A DNA stretch of 6,928 nucleotides from Thermoplasmatota archaeon (GTDB lineage Archaea > Thermoplasmatota > Thermoplasmata > Methanomassiliicoccales > Methanomassiliicoccaceae), in the NCBI GenBank assembly GCA_022709105.1, contig JAKIXL010000078.1:1-6928 (forward strand), in the 5' to 3' direction. A program made the translations under genes and the position numbers. Each line of letters starts with the position of its first letter. Positions within the stretch are counted from its first letter, which is position 1. Positions 1 through 5,778 of the stretch are shown here, piece by piece. The notes beneath the pieces are model-generated. The model saw only the letters and a list, made by a program, of their open reading frames with translations, made no database searches and was not told the DNA's origin.

Positions 1-468
1 CAGCTCGTAGAGAACGATGCTCACCGCGTGCGACAGGTTCAAGGTGGGGTATTCATCGCTCGATGGCACATGGGCCAGCAGATCGCACCTTGCCAGCTCG
101 TCCTGCGTGAGCCCGAGGCCCTCGCGGCCGAACAGCAGGGCGATGCGCCCCTCGTAGCCCGCGGTCTTCGCCGCGAGCTCGCGCGCGGGCATCGGTATCC
201 GGATGTACCGCCTCGGGCCGTGGGTCACCACGCCGGTCGTCCCCACCACGAGGGAGCATCCCTTGACCGCCTCATCGAGAGTGTCGACAATGGCCGCTTT
301 GCTGAGAATATGCCCGGCATGCTTCGCCCGCTTGAGCGCCTCGTCCCCGAGGGGGCAGGGGTTGACCATGCACAGGTCGTCGAAGGCGAAGTTGCCCATC
401 GCCCGGGCCACCGCCCCGACGTTCCCTTCATGTTCTGGCTCGACCAGAACGACCCTGAAATCGCCCAT
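1..468 (-). CDS. trmJ: TrmJ-type tRNA (cytidine/uridine-2'-O-)-methyltransferase, SPOUT family, C-terminus cut by window edge
   Basis: The enzyme transfers a methyl group from SAM to the ribose 2'-OH of tRNA; characterised TrmJ enzymes act at position 32 of the anticodon loop. I translated this frame by hand: 156 codons are open from ATG 468 to the left edge, with no stop. All three SPOUT/TrmH motifs are visible. Motif 1 reads VEPEHEGNVGAVARAMGNF (about residues 9-27), motif 2 LLFGREGLGLTQDE, and motif 3 NLSHAVSIVLYEL ends exactly at base 1. Motif 3 with its trefoil-knot SAM site is therefore present, and only a short dimerisation tail should be missing. ATG 468 is the only ATG/GTG/TTG start between the in-frame stop at 496-498 and motif 1. 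No convincing Shine-Dalgarno precedes it (GAGGG is only 1 nt away), and the TATA placement is unclear. It diverges from truA across 42 bp. The family is certain; the exact target nucleotide is inferred. Confidence 0.93.
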   Translation of the reverse strand, partial: MGDFRVVLVEPEHEGNVGAVARAMGNFAFDDLCMVNPCPLGDEALKRAKHAGHILSKAAIVDTLDEAVKGCSLVVGTTGVVTHGPRRYIRIPMPARELAAKTAGYEGRIALLFGREGLGLTQDELARCDLLAHVPSSDEYPTLNLSHAVSIVLYEL

Positions 469-480
469 GCCCTCGGAACC

Positions 481-488
481 ATTAATAG
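481..488 (+). promoter_or_regulatory. TATA-like box for leaderless truA
   Basis: ATTAATAG is centred 26.5 bp upstream of GTG 511, the spacing expected between an archaeal TATA box and a transcription start. No Shine-Dalgarno lies before GTG 511, so a leaderless mRNA beginning at the start codon is the simplest reading. ATTAAT is palindromic, so TBP could also bind it for the minus strand, but there it sits only about 17 bp from the trmJ ATG, which is too close for a leaderless start of that gene. Confidence 0.5.
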
Positions 489-510
489 GCCAGTTCTACT
501 TAATCCTGAC

Positions 511-1323
511 GTGGTCTGGCGCGCCGCCGTCAAGCTCGCCTACGACGGGCGGGCGTTCATGGGCTCCCAGAGGCAGCCGGGGGAGCGCACCGTGGAATCG
601 GAGCTCATCGCCGCTCTCCTGGAAGTGAAGGCCTTCGGCTCGGTCGCCGCCTCCCGCTTCCGCTTCGCCAGCCGCACCGACCGGGGGGTCAGCGCGCTGG
701 GGAACGTCGCCGCCTTCGATACCAACTTTCCCCGGACCGAGCTGCTCAGGGCGGTCAACTCGGCCGTCGAGGACCTCTACGTTTACGGCGTTGCCGACGT
801 GCCGTCTGCCTTCAGCCCCCGGAGGGCCAAAGGCCGTTGGTACCGGTACGTCCTTCCGGCCGGCGATCTGGACGTCACGAAGGTGATCGAATGCGGGGAT
901 GCCCTGCAGGGGCGGCACGATTTCCGGCGTTTCTGCAAGCCTGACGGCCGTTCCACCATCAAGACAATGGAGAGCGTCACGGTGCGGGAGGAGAAGGGCA
1001 TGCTGATCATCGACATCAGGGGCAGGGAGTTCCTCCGCAACATGGTGCGCAGGATGGTCGCGGCCATGATCAAGGCCGGGGAGGGCAGGGCGAGCGTGGA
1101 GGAGGTCCGCTCCGCGCTGGACGGAAGGGACGTGAGCTTCGGCCTCGCTCCCGCCGAGAACCTGACGCTGATGGACGTCGAGTATCCCTTCCCCTTCGCC
1201 GTCGAGTGCCCCCCGACCATGCGCCGGCGGGCCGAGGCGTACCGTCTGGACGCCTTCGGCCGACTGGGCTTCGCCGACGAGCTCTTCATGCGATGTCAGG
1301 CCGGGCCGGGGTCTCGAAGCTGA
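511..1323 (+). CDS. truA: tRNA pseudouridine(38-40) synthase TruA
   Basis: TruA isomerises uridine to pseudouridine at positions 38-40 of the tRNA anticodon stem-loop and needs no cofactor. The 270-residue product opens with the first strand and a KLAYDGRAFMGSQ motif (residues 8-20), where the family has YDGxxFxGxQ. The catalytic block is ASRTDRGVSALGNV, with the nucleophilic aspartate at D57. Further on are a KGRWYRYVLP segment, GRHDFRRFCK, and the C-terminal FLRNMVRRMVAAM helix, all typical of TruA. The length is normal for archaeal members. The frame stays open upstream to position 28, but that stretch is antisense to trmJ and unlike TruA. I chose GTG 511 because the product then begins just before the first conserved strand and a TATA-like box lies 26-27 bp upstream. 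It diverges from another anticodon-loop modification gene, so the two may share a regulatory spacer. Confidence 0.95.
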   Translation: MVWRAAVKLAYDGRAFMGSQRQPGERTVESELIAALLEVKAFGSVAASRFRFASRTDRGVSALGNVAAFDTNFPRTELLRAVNSAVEDLYVYGVADVPSAFSPRRAKGRWYRYVLPAGDLDVTKVIECGDALQGRHDFRRFCKPDGRSTIKTMESVTVREEKGMLIIDIRGREFLRNMVRRMVAAMIKAGEGRASVEEVRSALDGRDVSFGLAPAENLTLMDVEYPFPFAVECPPTMRRRAEAYRLDAFGRLGFADELFMRCQAGPGSRS

Positions 1324-1423
1324 TGTTTCCCGTCACTCGCATCTGCTCGAGGCCGCTCTCAGGGGCTGTTGGACAGGCGCTCGTTGAAGAACATGCTGCT
1401 GGCACCATCTCCGCGAGGATCAT

Positions 1424-1434
1424 AATATAAAAAG
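1424..1434 (+). promoter_or_regulatory. Orphan TATA-like box, possible promoter of a small RNA
   Basis: The A+T-rich run AATATAAAAAG stands out from the surrounding G+C-rich DNA and matches the archaeal TATA consensus better than most boxes in this window. A start 26-28 bp downstream would fall near 1455, and no coding frame begins there. The transcript would cross the hairpin at 1522-1549. It could also be chance, or part of a decayed element. Confidence 0.3.
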
Positions 1435-1521
1435 ATAAGTGTAGCATGCTCTAAAACCTGTTTAATACCTTGGCAAGCGTCGTGAGAATCGCTGAGATGG
1501 GAAGAAGGTCCGCGGGGCACC

Positions 1522-1549
1522 GGGGTCAGGGGCTTAGCCCCGCAACCCC
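1522..1549. repeat. Strong G+C hairpin / REP-like palindrome
   Basis: GGGGT (1522-1526) pairs with ACCCC (1545-1549), and GGGGC (1529-1533) pairs with GCCCC (1537-1541) around a TTA triloop. A small internal loop separates the two 5-bp stems. An alternative 7-bp pairing joins GCGGGGC (1512-1518) to GCCCCGC (1537-1543). It lies in a spacer, ends 18 bp before the fap7 TATA box, and is not followed by the T-run of an intrinsic terminator. It could be a dispersed palindromic repeat or the 3' hairpin of a small RNA. Copy number cannot be judged from one window. Confidence 0.55.
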
Positions 1550-1566
1550 TCAATGTTCATGAATCC

Positions 1567-1574
1567 TTTTTATG
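1567..1574 (+). promoter_or_regulatory. TATA-like box for leaderless fap7
   Basis: TTTTTATG is centred 26.5 bp upstream of the GTG start at 1597, in a G+C-rich setting. There is no Shine-Dalgarno between it and the GTG, so transcription probably begins at or next to the start codon. Confidence 0.6.
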
Positions 1575-1596
1575 CACGGCGTCCGTTCCTCCGCAC

Positions 1597-2124
1597 GTGA
1601 TCATCTCCATCACCGGCACTCCGGGCACGGGGAAGAGCAGCGCCGGTCTTGCTCTCAGGGCGAGAGGCCGCCATGTCGTAGAGCTCGGCGACCTCATCAG
1701 GGAGCATGGCCTGCACGAGGGCGTGGACGAGGAGAGAGGCAGCCTCGAGGTCGATGTTGACGTCCTCGCGGACCGTGTTCCGGCGCTTCTGCCGGCCGGT
1801 GAGGTCCTGCTGATCGGGCACCTCTCTCACCTGGTGCCCTCGGAGCTTGTGATAGTCCTCCGCTGCCGCCCCTCTGTGCTGGAGAAGCGCCTGATGGGCA
1901 GGGGATGGGCCGACGCCAAGGTCAGGGAGAACATGGAAGCGGAGGCGCTGGACGTTATCCTGGTGGAGGCGGTCGAGTCCGAGCGGGAGACGGTGGAGAT
2001 CGATACCACGGAGATGTCCAAGGACCAGGTCGCCGACGCCGTCGAGGACGTCCTGGCAGGAGAAAGGGAAAAGTACGCCGTGGGAAATATCGACTGGAGC
2101 CAGGAGGTTCTGGGATGGTACTAG
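1597..2124 (+). CDS. fap7: AK6/Fap7-type adenylate kinase/NTPase for ribosome maturation
   Basis: This P-loop NTPase belongs to the AK6/Fap7 family. Members have adenylate kinase and ATPase activity, and eukaryotic and archaeal ones act in late small-subunit maturation with ribosomal protein uS11 (Rps14). The 175-residue product has Walker A at residues 7-14 (GTPGTGKS), the NMP-binding stretch VVELGDLIREHGL (27-39), the family block VLLIGHLSH (70-78), LRCRP (88-92), and a short LID-like GRGW (101-104). The compact size and the GHLSH block separate it from classical adenylate kinase (about 190-220 residues) and from cytidylate kinase. GTG 1597 starts directly on the first beta strand and has a TATA box at leaderless spacing; ATG 1572 is out of frame. 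The last 10 nt overlap the downstream lipid gene. Family assignment is firm; the role in ribosome assembly is by homology. Confidence 0.92.
   Translation: MIISITGTPGTGKSSAGLALRARGRHVVELGDLIREHGLHEGVDEERGSLEVDVDVLADRVPALLPAGEVLLIGHLSHLVPSELVIVLRCRPSVLEKRLMGRGWADAKVRENMEAEALDVILVEAVESERETVEIDTTEMSKDQVADAVEDVLAGEREKYAVGNIDWSQEVLGWY
2102..2108 (+). promoter_or_regulatory. Strong Shine-Dalgarno for the CDP-alcohol phosphotransferase
   Basis: AGGAGGT lies 6 nt before ATG 2115, inside the 3' end of fap7. It is an almost perfect anti-16S match and fixes the start of the downstream gene. It shows that this gene is translated from the fap7 transcript rather than from its own leaderless message. Confidence 0.85.
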
Positions 2125-2795
2125 ATTCCAAGCGCGACAAGGTAGAGTTCATCATGCTGCCGAGCGCGAAGCGGCTATCGAGGTTCAACCCCAATACCAT
2201 CTCCTGGGCCTCCTTCGTCATGGCCTGCGTGGCCGGACTCCTTATCTTCGCCAGTCCCCTGAGCTGGGAGCTGCTGCTGCCCCTGTCGGCTCTGGCGGTG
2301 CTGATCAGCGGCTTCCTCGACGCGGTGGACGGAAAGGTGGCGAGGATCACCGGGCGGGCTTCGAAGCGCGGGGACCTGCTCGATCACATCCTGGACCGCT
2401 ACTCCGACGTGGTCATGATCGGCGCGGTGGCGGTCAGCGCGTGGTGCAACCCCTACATCGGGATGCTGGCCATCATCGGCGTGCTGCTCACCAGCTACAT
2501 GGGCACGCAATCTCAGGCGGTCGGGGCGGGGCGGCTGTACGCCGGCCTGCTGGGCCGGGCCGACCGCGTCGTGCTTTTGACGGCAGCCCCCATCGTCCAG
2601 GCGTTCTTCATGGTCCTCTTCACCGGCTCCGCCCCTCCCAGCGACGCGGCCGCGTACCTCACCTCAGGATGGGTCCACCTCGGGGCCGGCATATATCTCT
2701 CAATGTTCGAGCTGGTGATGCTGTGGTTCGCCGTGATCGGCAACCTCACTGCGGTCCAGCGGGCGATGGAGATATGGAAGAAGGTGAAGGACTAG
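2115..2795 (+). CDS. CDP-alcohol phosphatidyltransferase, probably archaetidylinositol phosphate synthase
   Basis: This is an integral membrane enzyme that transfers a phosphoalcohol onto a CDP-activated archaeal lipid. The 226-residue product carries the complete CDP-alcohol phosphotransferase signature: D69-x2-D72-G73-x2-A76-R77, then G86-x3-D90-x3-D94 (DAVDGKVARITGRASKRGD followed by LLDHILDRYSD). These aspartates bind the two metal ions. Hydrophobic segments lie at about 30-48, 52-68, 97-112, 115-132, 151-172 and 190-212, which suits the six-helix fold. The GLLGRADRVVLL stretch (144-155) resembles the archaetidylinositol-phosphate synthase branch, so L-myo-inositol-1-phosphate is the likely acceptor. 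Archaetidylserine or archaetidylglycerol-phosphate synthase cannot be excluded. It is the second gene of an operon with fap7, overlapping it by 10 nt, and the strong Shine-Dalgarno suggests coupled translation. Its last 50 bp overlap priL tail-to-tail. Confidence 0.88.
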   Translation: MVLDSKRDKVEFIMLPSAKRLSRFNPNTISWASFVMACVAGLLIFASPLSWELLLPLSALAVLISGFLDAVDGKVARITGRASKRGDLLDHILDRYSDVVMIGAVAVSAWCNPYIGMLAIIGVLLTSYMGTQSQAVGAGRLYAGLLGRADRVVLLTAAPIVQAFFMVLFTGSAPPSDAAAYLTSGWVHLGAGIYLSMFELVMLWFAVIGNLTAVQRAMEIWKKVKD

Positions 2796-3840
2796 GACCG
2801 GCCTTCCGGGGCGGGAGGTTCTTGATGCGGTAGTACGACAGCGGGTGCTTGACGTACTCCTTGGGATGGTTGCACAAAGAGTCCGGCTCGTAGCAGATGC
2901 CGTAGCTCTTCATCGTCGAGCACTCCGGCGGGGTGTACTCGGTGCCCGACGTTTCTCCAGTAATGTGGTCCACCTGGTACTTGGTCTTCGACTGATCGAA
3001 GTCCGGCGAGGTCGCGTACAGCGCCAGGATCTCGTCGGAAGATAGGCCTACATGATGCAGGAACGCGGTCAGCGCGAACCGCCCGGAGTGCGGTATGTTC
3101 TCCCCCGCCTGGGCCATGCCGATGAGGTGCTTCATGCACGGCGGGAAGTTCTCCACGCTGACCTTGCCGAAGTCCTCGGCCTTGAACTGGTCACGCTTGA
3201 TCGCGGTACGGTCCTTCAGCTCTCGAAGGTCGTCGCCCAGCGCGCGAACGATGCTGTCGGTGACCGGCAGGGGCAGCTCCGCTTCTATCCTATCTTGGAG
3301 CGCCTGCTGCATGACCCGGGCGAACTTGACCTGGTTCAGGGTCACGTGCCCGTCCTTGACCTCGGTGTTCACCAGCTTCCATTCCTTGCTGCGCATGCGC
3401 GACGTGAACCTCAGATAATCGGAGAAGTGCATGCGCACCGTGAGCTCGTCGCTCTCATCGACGTCCGTGGTCACGGGAACACCGAGCTGGTAGGCGACCT
3501 CTTCGACGATGTCGCTCCTCTCCCTCTCCAGACGCTCGCACATCGCCACCCCCTCAGCGAGCGCGTAGCGCCTGGTGAGGAACTTATCACCGACGCTGGA
3601 GACGAACATCCTGGCCATGGGGTAGGAGAGGATCTCCTCCAGCTGCTCTTCGGCCGTCCCCATGGGGCGGAGGCGGACGATGCCGTCCTCGAGCGCGTCG
3701 ATGACCCTGGCCTTGCCCCGCGCCCGGGCCTGGCGGAACGCCTGGTGCTCCAATAGATCGTCTAACGTGACGCCCTGGTCCTTCACGTGCTCTGCTGCGT
3801 CCTTGAGGAACGGGTATTTGGCGAGGTGAAGGCCCTCCAT
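2746..3840 (-). CDS. priL: DNA primase large subunit PriL, [4Fe-4S] protein
   Basis: PriL pairs with catalytic PriS to form the archaeal/eukaryotic-type primase, which makes replication primers; the large subunit regulates initiation and primer length. From ATG 3840 the product has 364 residues and opens MEGLHLAKYPFLKDAAEHV, the usual PriL beginning. Four cysteines fit the C-terminal Fe-S domain: C235 in NFPPCMKHLI, C307, C316 and C323 (spacing C-x71-C-x8-C-x6-C), followed by HPLSYYRIK. An upstream in-frame ATG at 3909 would add 23 residues and overlap the radical SAM gene. I prefer 3840 because a TATA box lies 27 bp before it and the conserved N-terminus starts there. The last 20 or so residues are a Pro/Ser-rich tail encoded opposite the lipid gene. 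priS is not in the window. Confidence 0.95.
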   Translation of the reverse strand: MEGLHLAKYPFLKDAAEHVKDQGVTLDDLLEHQAFRQARARGKARVIDALEDGIVRLRPMGTAEEQLEEILSYPMARMFVSSVGDKFLTRRYALAEGVAMCERLERERSDIVEEVAYQLGVPVTTDVDESDELTVRMHFSDYLRFTSRMRSKEWKLVNTEVKDGHVTLNQVKFARVMQQALQDRIEAELPLPVTDSIVRALGDDLRELKDRTAIKRDQFKAEDFGKVSVENFPPCMKHLIGMAQAGENIPHSGRFALTAFLHHVGLSSDEILALYATSPDFDQSKTKYQVDHITGETSGTEYTPPECSTMKSYGICYEPDSLCNHPKEYVKHPLSYYRIKNLPPRKAGPSPSPSSISPSPAGPQ

Positions 3841-3863
3841 GCCCGAAGTCAGGCCATCCGCGC

Positions 3864-3871
3864 ATAAATAA
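3864..3871 (-). promoter_or_regulatory. TATA box for leaderless priL, decides the start
   Basis: On the minus strand this reads TTATTTAT, centred 27.5 bp upstream of ATG 3840, within the gap after the radical SAM stop codon. The spacing is that of a leaderless archaeal promoter, and there is no Shine-Dalgarno before 3840. A start at ATG 3909 would place the box inside the coding region, so this site argues for the shorter PriL. Confidence 0.65.
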
Positions 3872-3886
3872 GTTCCAATCGTCGCT

Positions 3887-5503
3887 TCAGTCAAAGGCGA
3901 CGAGGCCATCGAGATCCTTAGCTATCTGGGCATCGTCCAGCGCCTTGGTCAGGTCGGCCATGTTCTTCATCGGCCTCTTGTTGAACAACCGGATGGCGCG
4001 TTTCCTTCCGACGCCCGGCAACGCCTCCAGGGCCTTGAGCGGGCAGGAATTTATCCTCAGAGGATGCTCGATGGCGGTGACGCTGCGGTACCCCCAGCCA
4101 ACGACCTTGACGTCGACGAACCTGCCGATATCGACCGGGTATGGAATGCCCACGAGAAGCGGGTACGAGCCGATCTGCCGCCCGAAGGTGGTGTTGCCGT
4201 CGCGGAGCTCGGTGAACACCTTACACAGGACCGTTCCTTGAGGGACCGTGCGCTCGAGCATCGGACGGTCTATGTGCTCCCGCACGAACTCCTTGAACTT
4301 GATGAACTCCCTGTGACCGACCGTCGGCGGGAACTCGCGGCGCACCGGGATTACCTGCCGGACGCTGATCCTCCTGAGCATGAGGCCCTCGTCCAGCACG
4401 GCGCGCAAGAATGCCTTGTCGAGTTCCAGGCTCTCGCCGATCTCGCCCTCCAGGCCGACGATGAGGTTGAGGCCCGGAAGCAACCTGGGAAGGCCGCTCT
4501 TGCCTGTCTCCGAGCCGATGCGATTGATCGCCCTGATCGCTTCCATGGCCTGCTCCGCGCTGGCGTTCAGGTTGTTCGCCTCCCGGACCTCGGGGTCGGC
4601 GCACTCCAGGCCGAGGGCGAGCACGTTGCCGCTGGTGCAATGTTCGACCAGAGCCCTAAGGACCTTCTCCGACTCCTCAGGATAGGAGGCGATGACCGCG
4701 GGATTAGCGTTGTCCACGTGCAGGACCTCTGGCCCAAGGGCCGCGATGCCGGCGAACAGCCGCTCCACCGCCTCCGGTCTCGGCCGGGGCGGGTCGCCGG
4801 AAGATAGGTCGGCCTTGTACGACACGATGCAGGTCTGCGCTCCTAACCTGAAGTTCGCCACTCCCAGCTCGCGGAGCTTCCGGCACTCGGCGATGATATC
4901 ATCCTCGTCCCGGAAGGACGGCGCACCCTTCATCGGCTCCACGCAGAAGGAGCATCCGCCGGAAGCGTAGCGGACGCATCCGCGGTAGGTCTCTACCTCG
5001 GCCACCAGCGGTTGCGGGAAATCGGGGTGGTGGAGCACCGTATCGGCCCCGGCCAGCAGCCAGGCGTTCCACTCCTCCATGGACCTCCAACGCTGGCCTG
5101 CGCTTCCCGAGGTGAGGAGATCGTGCACCGCGGCGGCGGGGTCCTTGAGAGCCAGGTGCTCGAACCGCCCAAGTTCGCTCTTTTCCAAAGCGGCTGGCCC
5201 GCCCAGCACCCTTATCCCTGGCAACCGCTCCGCCAAGTTCGCTACCTCTCTCCCCGAGGCGGGCATGGCCCTCAGGTACTTCCCCGGGACCGCCGAACCG
5301 GCCATGATCAAGCTAACGGCGGCATGCGGTAACGCGGCACCGCGGCGTACCTGATCGATGGTCAGGTACTCGGCCTCAGCTCCGGCCACGCGGGCCGCGC
5401 CCACCGCCGCCCTGACCTGCGGGGAGATGTACGGCGGCACCCCCAGGCACGCCGGCTCGTCCACGTAGCCGTCGATGATGAGCGCCCGGAGCACCTTGGT
5501 CAT
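3887..5503 (-). CDS. Radical SAM protein with C-terminal helix-hairpin-helix (COG1031 type), reaction unknown
   Basis: The 538-residue product has an N-terminal Rossmann-like part (about 1-130, opening VLRALIIDGYVDEPACLG) resembling the B12-binding-like fold found before many radical SAM barrels. The cluster motif is ETYRGCVRYASGGCSFC, with C176, C184 and C187 as CX7CX2C instead of the classical CX3CX2C; I recall this form from archaeal COG1031 proteins. Barrel landmarks follow (FRLGAQTC, VDNANP, LGLECADPEV, GLNLIVGLEGE). A region near 445-485 (GRFVDVKVVGWGYRSV) resembles a TRAM/OB nucleic-acid-binding strand set. An HhH motif, LPGVGRKRAIRLF, occupies 495-507. The HhH and possible TRAM parts suggest a nucleic-acid substrate such as tRNA or rRNA, but this is inference. 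I chose ATG 5503 over the in-frame ATG 5563 because a TATA box sits 26-27 bp upstream and the first strand starts there. priL follows 46 nt downstream with its own TATA box. Confidence 0.88.
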   Translation of the reverse strand: MTKVLRALIIDGYVDEPACLGVPPYISPQVRAAVGAARVAGAEAEYLTIDQVRRGAALPHAAVSLIMAGSAVPGKYLRAMPASGREVANLAERLPGIRVLGGPAALEKSELGRFEHLALKDPAAAVHDLLTSGSAGQRWRSMEEWNAWLLAGADTVLHHPDFPQPLVAEVETYRGCVRYASGGCSFCVEPMKGAPSFRDEDDIIAECRKLRELGVANFRLGAQTCIVSYKADLSSGDPPRPRPEAVERLFAGIAALGPEVLHVDNANPAVIASYPEESEKVLRALVEHCTSGNVLALGLECADPEVREANNLNASAEQAMEAIRAINRIGSETGKSGLPRLLPGLNLIVGLEGEIGESLELDKAFLRAVLDEGLMLRRISVRQVIPVRREFPPTVGHREFIKFKEFVREHIDRPMLERTVPQGTVLCKVFTELRDGNTTFGRQIGSYPLLVGIPYPVDIGRFVDVKVVGWGYRSVTAIEHPLRINSCPLKALEALPGVGRKRAIRLFNKRPMKNMADLTKALDDAQIAKDLDGLVAFD

Positions 5504-5525
5504 GCTTCGAAGGAAGGGACGGGGC

Positions 5526-5535
5526 GTATATCTAA
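5526..5535 (-). promoter_or_regulatory. TATA-like box for leaderless radical SAM gene
   Basis: On the minus strand this reads TTAGATATAC, with GATATA centred 26.5 bp upstream of ATG 5503. No Shine-Dalgarno precedes 5503. This supports the 538-residue product over the 558-residue version starting at 5563, whose first 20 residues would contain the promoter. Confidence 0.6.
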
Positions 5536-5765
5536 TCACCCTGTGCAGGAAGATGGCTTGCACATCGATCCATGCTCATGATCGGCCGAGCCCGGTCCAA
5601 TCAATTCAGCACGCGATGTCATCGCTTTCACGCGTGCAGTATGATGTTCGTTGCTCGTCCGATAGGTGATTTGAGAATGAACATGCCTCACAATGCTCCC
5701 TGGTAAACGAAGATGGGCTATCTACCGCCAAAGGACCATCGCCCCGCTCGGAACGATTCTGAATG

Positions 5766-5772
5766 TATATAA
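5766..5772 (+). promoter_or_regulatory. Consensus TATA box just before the RHS reading frame
   Basis: TATATAA matches the archaeal consensus. A start 26-28 bp downstream would fall near 5795, after the first in-frame ATG (5779), so it does not fit a leaderless mRNA from that ATG. It would give a leadered mRNA whose next in-frame start is GTG 5881, preceded by AGGAGGGG at 5871-5878. That purine run also encodes part of an RHS-like sequence, so it may be coincidence. Confidence 0.35.
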
Positions 5773-5778
5773 CTATCA

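Larger units (their letters stand above)
1324..1596. other. Intergenic region between truA and fap7, no supported gene
   Basis: No reading frame here looks like a protein; the one minus-strand ORF of 64 codons (1359-1553) has no recognisable motif and an ordinary shadow composition. The stretch is patchy. It holds a G+C-rich part after the truA stop, an A+T-rich patch at 1421-1440 with a TATA-like AATATAAAAAG, the hairpin at 1522-1549, and the fap7 TATA box at 1567-1574. I see no tRNA and no convincing C/D-box pair. Confidence 0.6.
5504..5778. other. Intergenic region before the RHS gene, no supported gene
   Basis: The base composition is more A+T-rich than the flanking genes. I translated the three plus frames by hand and found nothing resembling an RHS N-terminus, a signal peptide or another family, with stops at least every 40-50 codons. 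It carries the radical SAM promoter on the left and a TATATAA on the right. The minus-strand ORF overlapping 5606-5833 has no recognisable motif. Confidence 0.6.

Noticed and set aside
28..510. N-terminal extension of the truA frame up to position 28
   Set aside because: It is fully antisense to the well-conserved trmJ coding region and has no TruA-like sequence before the KLAYDG block. A leaderless start at GTG 511 explains the gene.
225..533. Minus-strand ORF beginning with ATG 533
   Set aside because: It is in a different frame from TrmJ, which has all three SPOUT motifs in the overlapping frame. Its composition is that of a shadow.
1360..1385. GGGGCTGTTGGACA as an insertion-sequence end
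   Set aside because: It reminded me of some IS terminal repeats, but I found no matching inverted copy in the window and no transposase. A search of IS ends would settle it.
1475..1505. C/D-box small RNA (GTGAGAA with a nearby CTGA)
   Set aside because: The C-box match is poor, the two boxes are too close for a guide, and no second C'/D' pair is visible.
3052..3756. Long plus-strand ORF opposite priL, and similar ones at 4064-4807
   Set aside because: They are antisense to PriL and the radical SAM gene, whose cysteine motifs and family features are clear. High G+C commonly gives long antisense frames, and no motif is seen in these.
5630..5669. SRVQYDVR-like translation in the spacer as a decayed YD repeat
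   Set aside because: One short match in a frame that stops at once, with no neighbouring repeat. It is too little to claim an RHS remnant.
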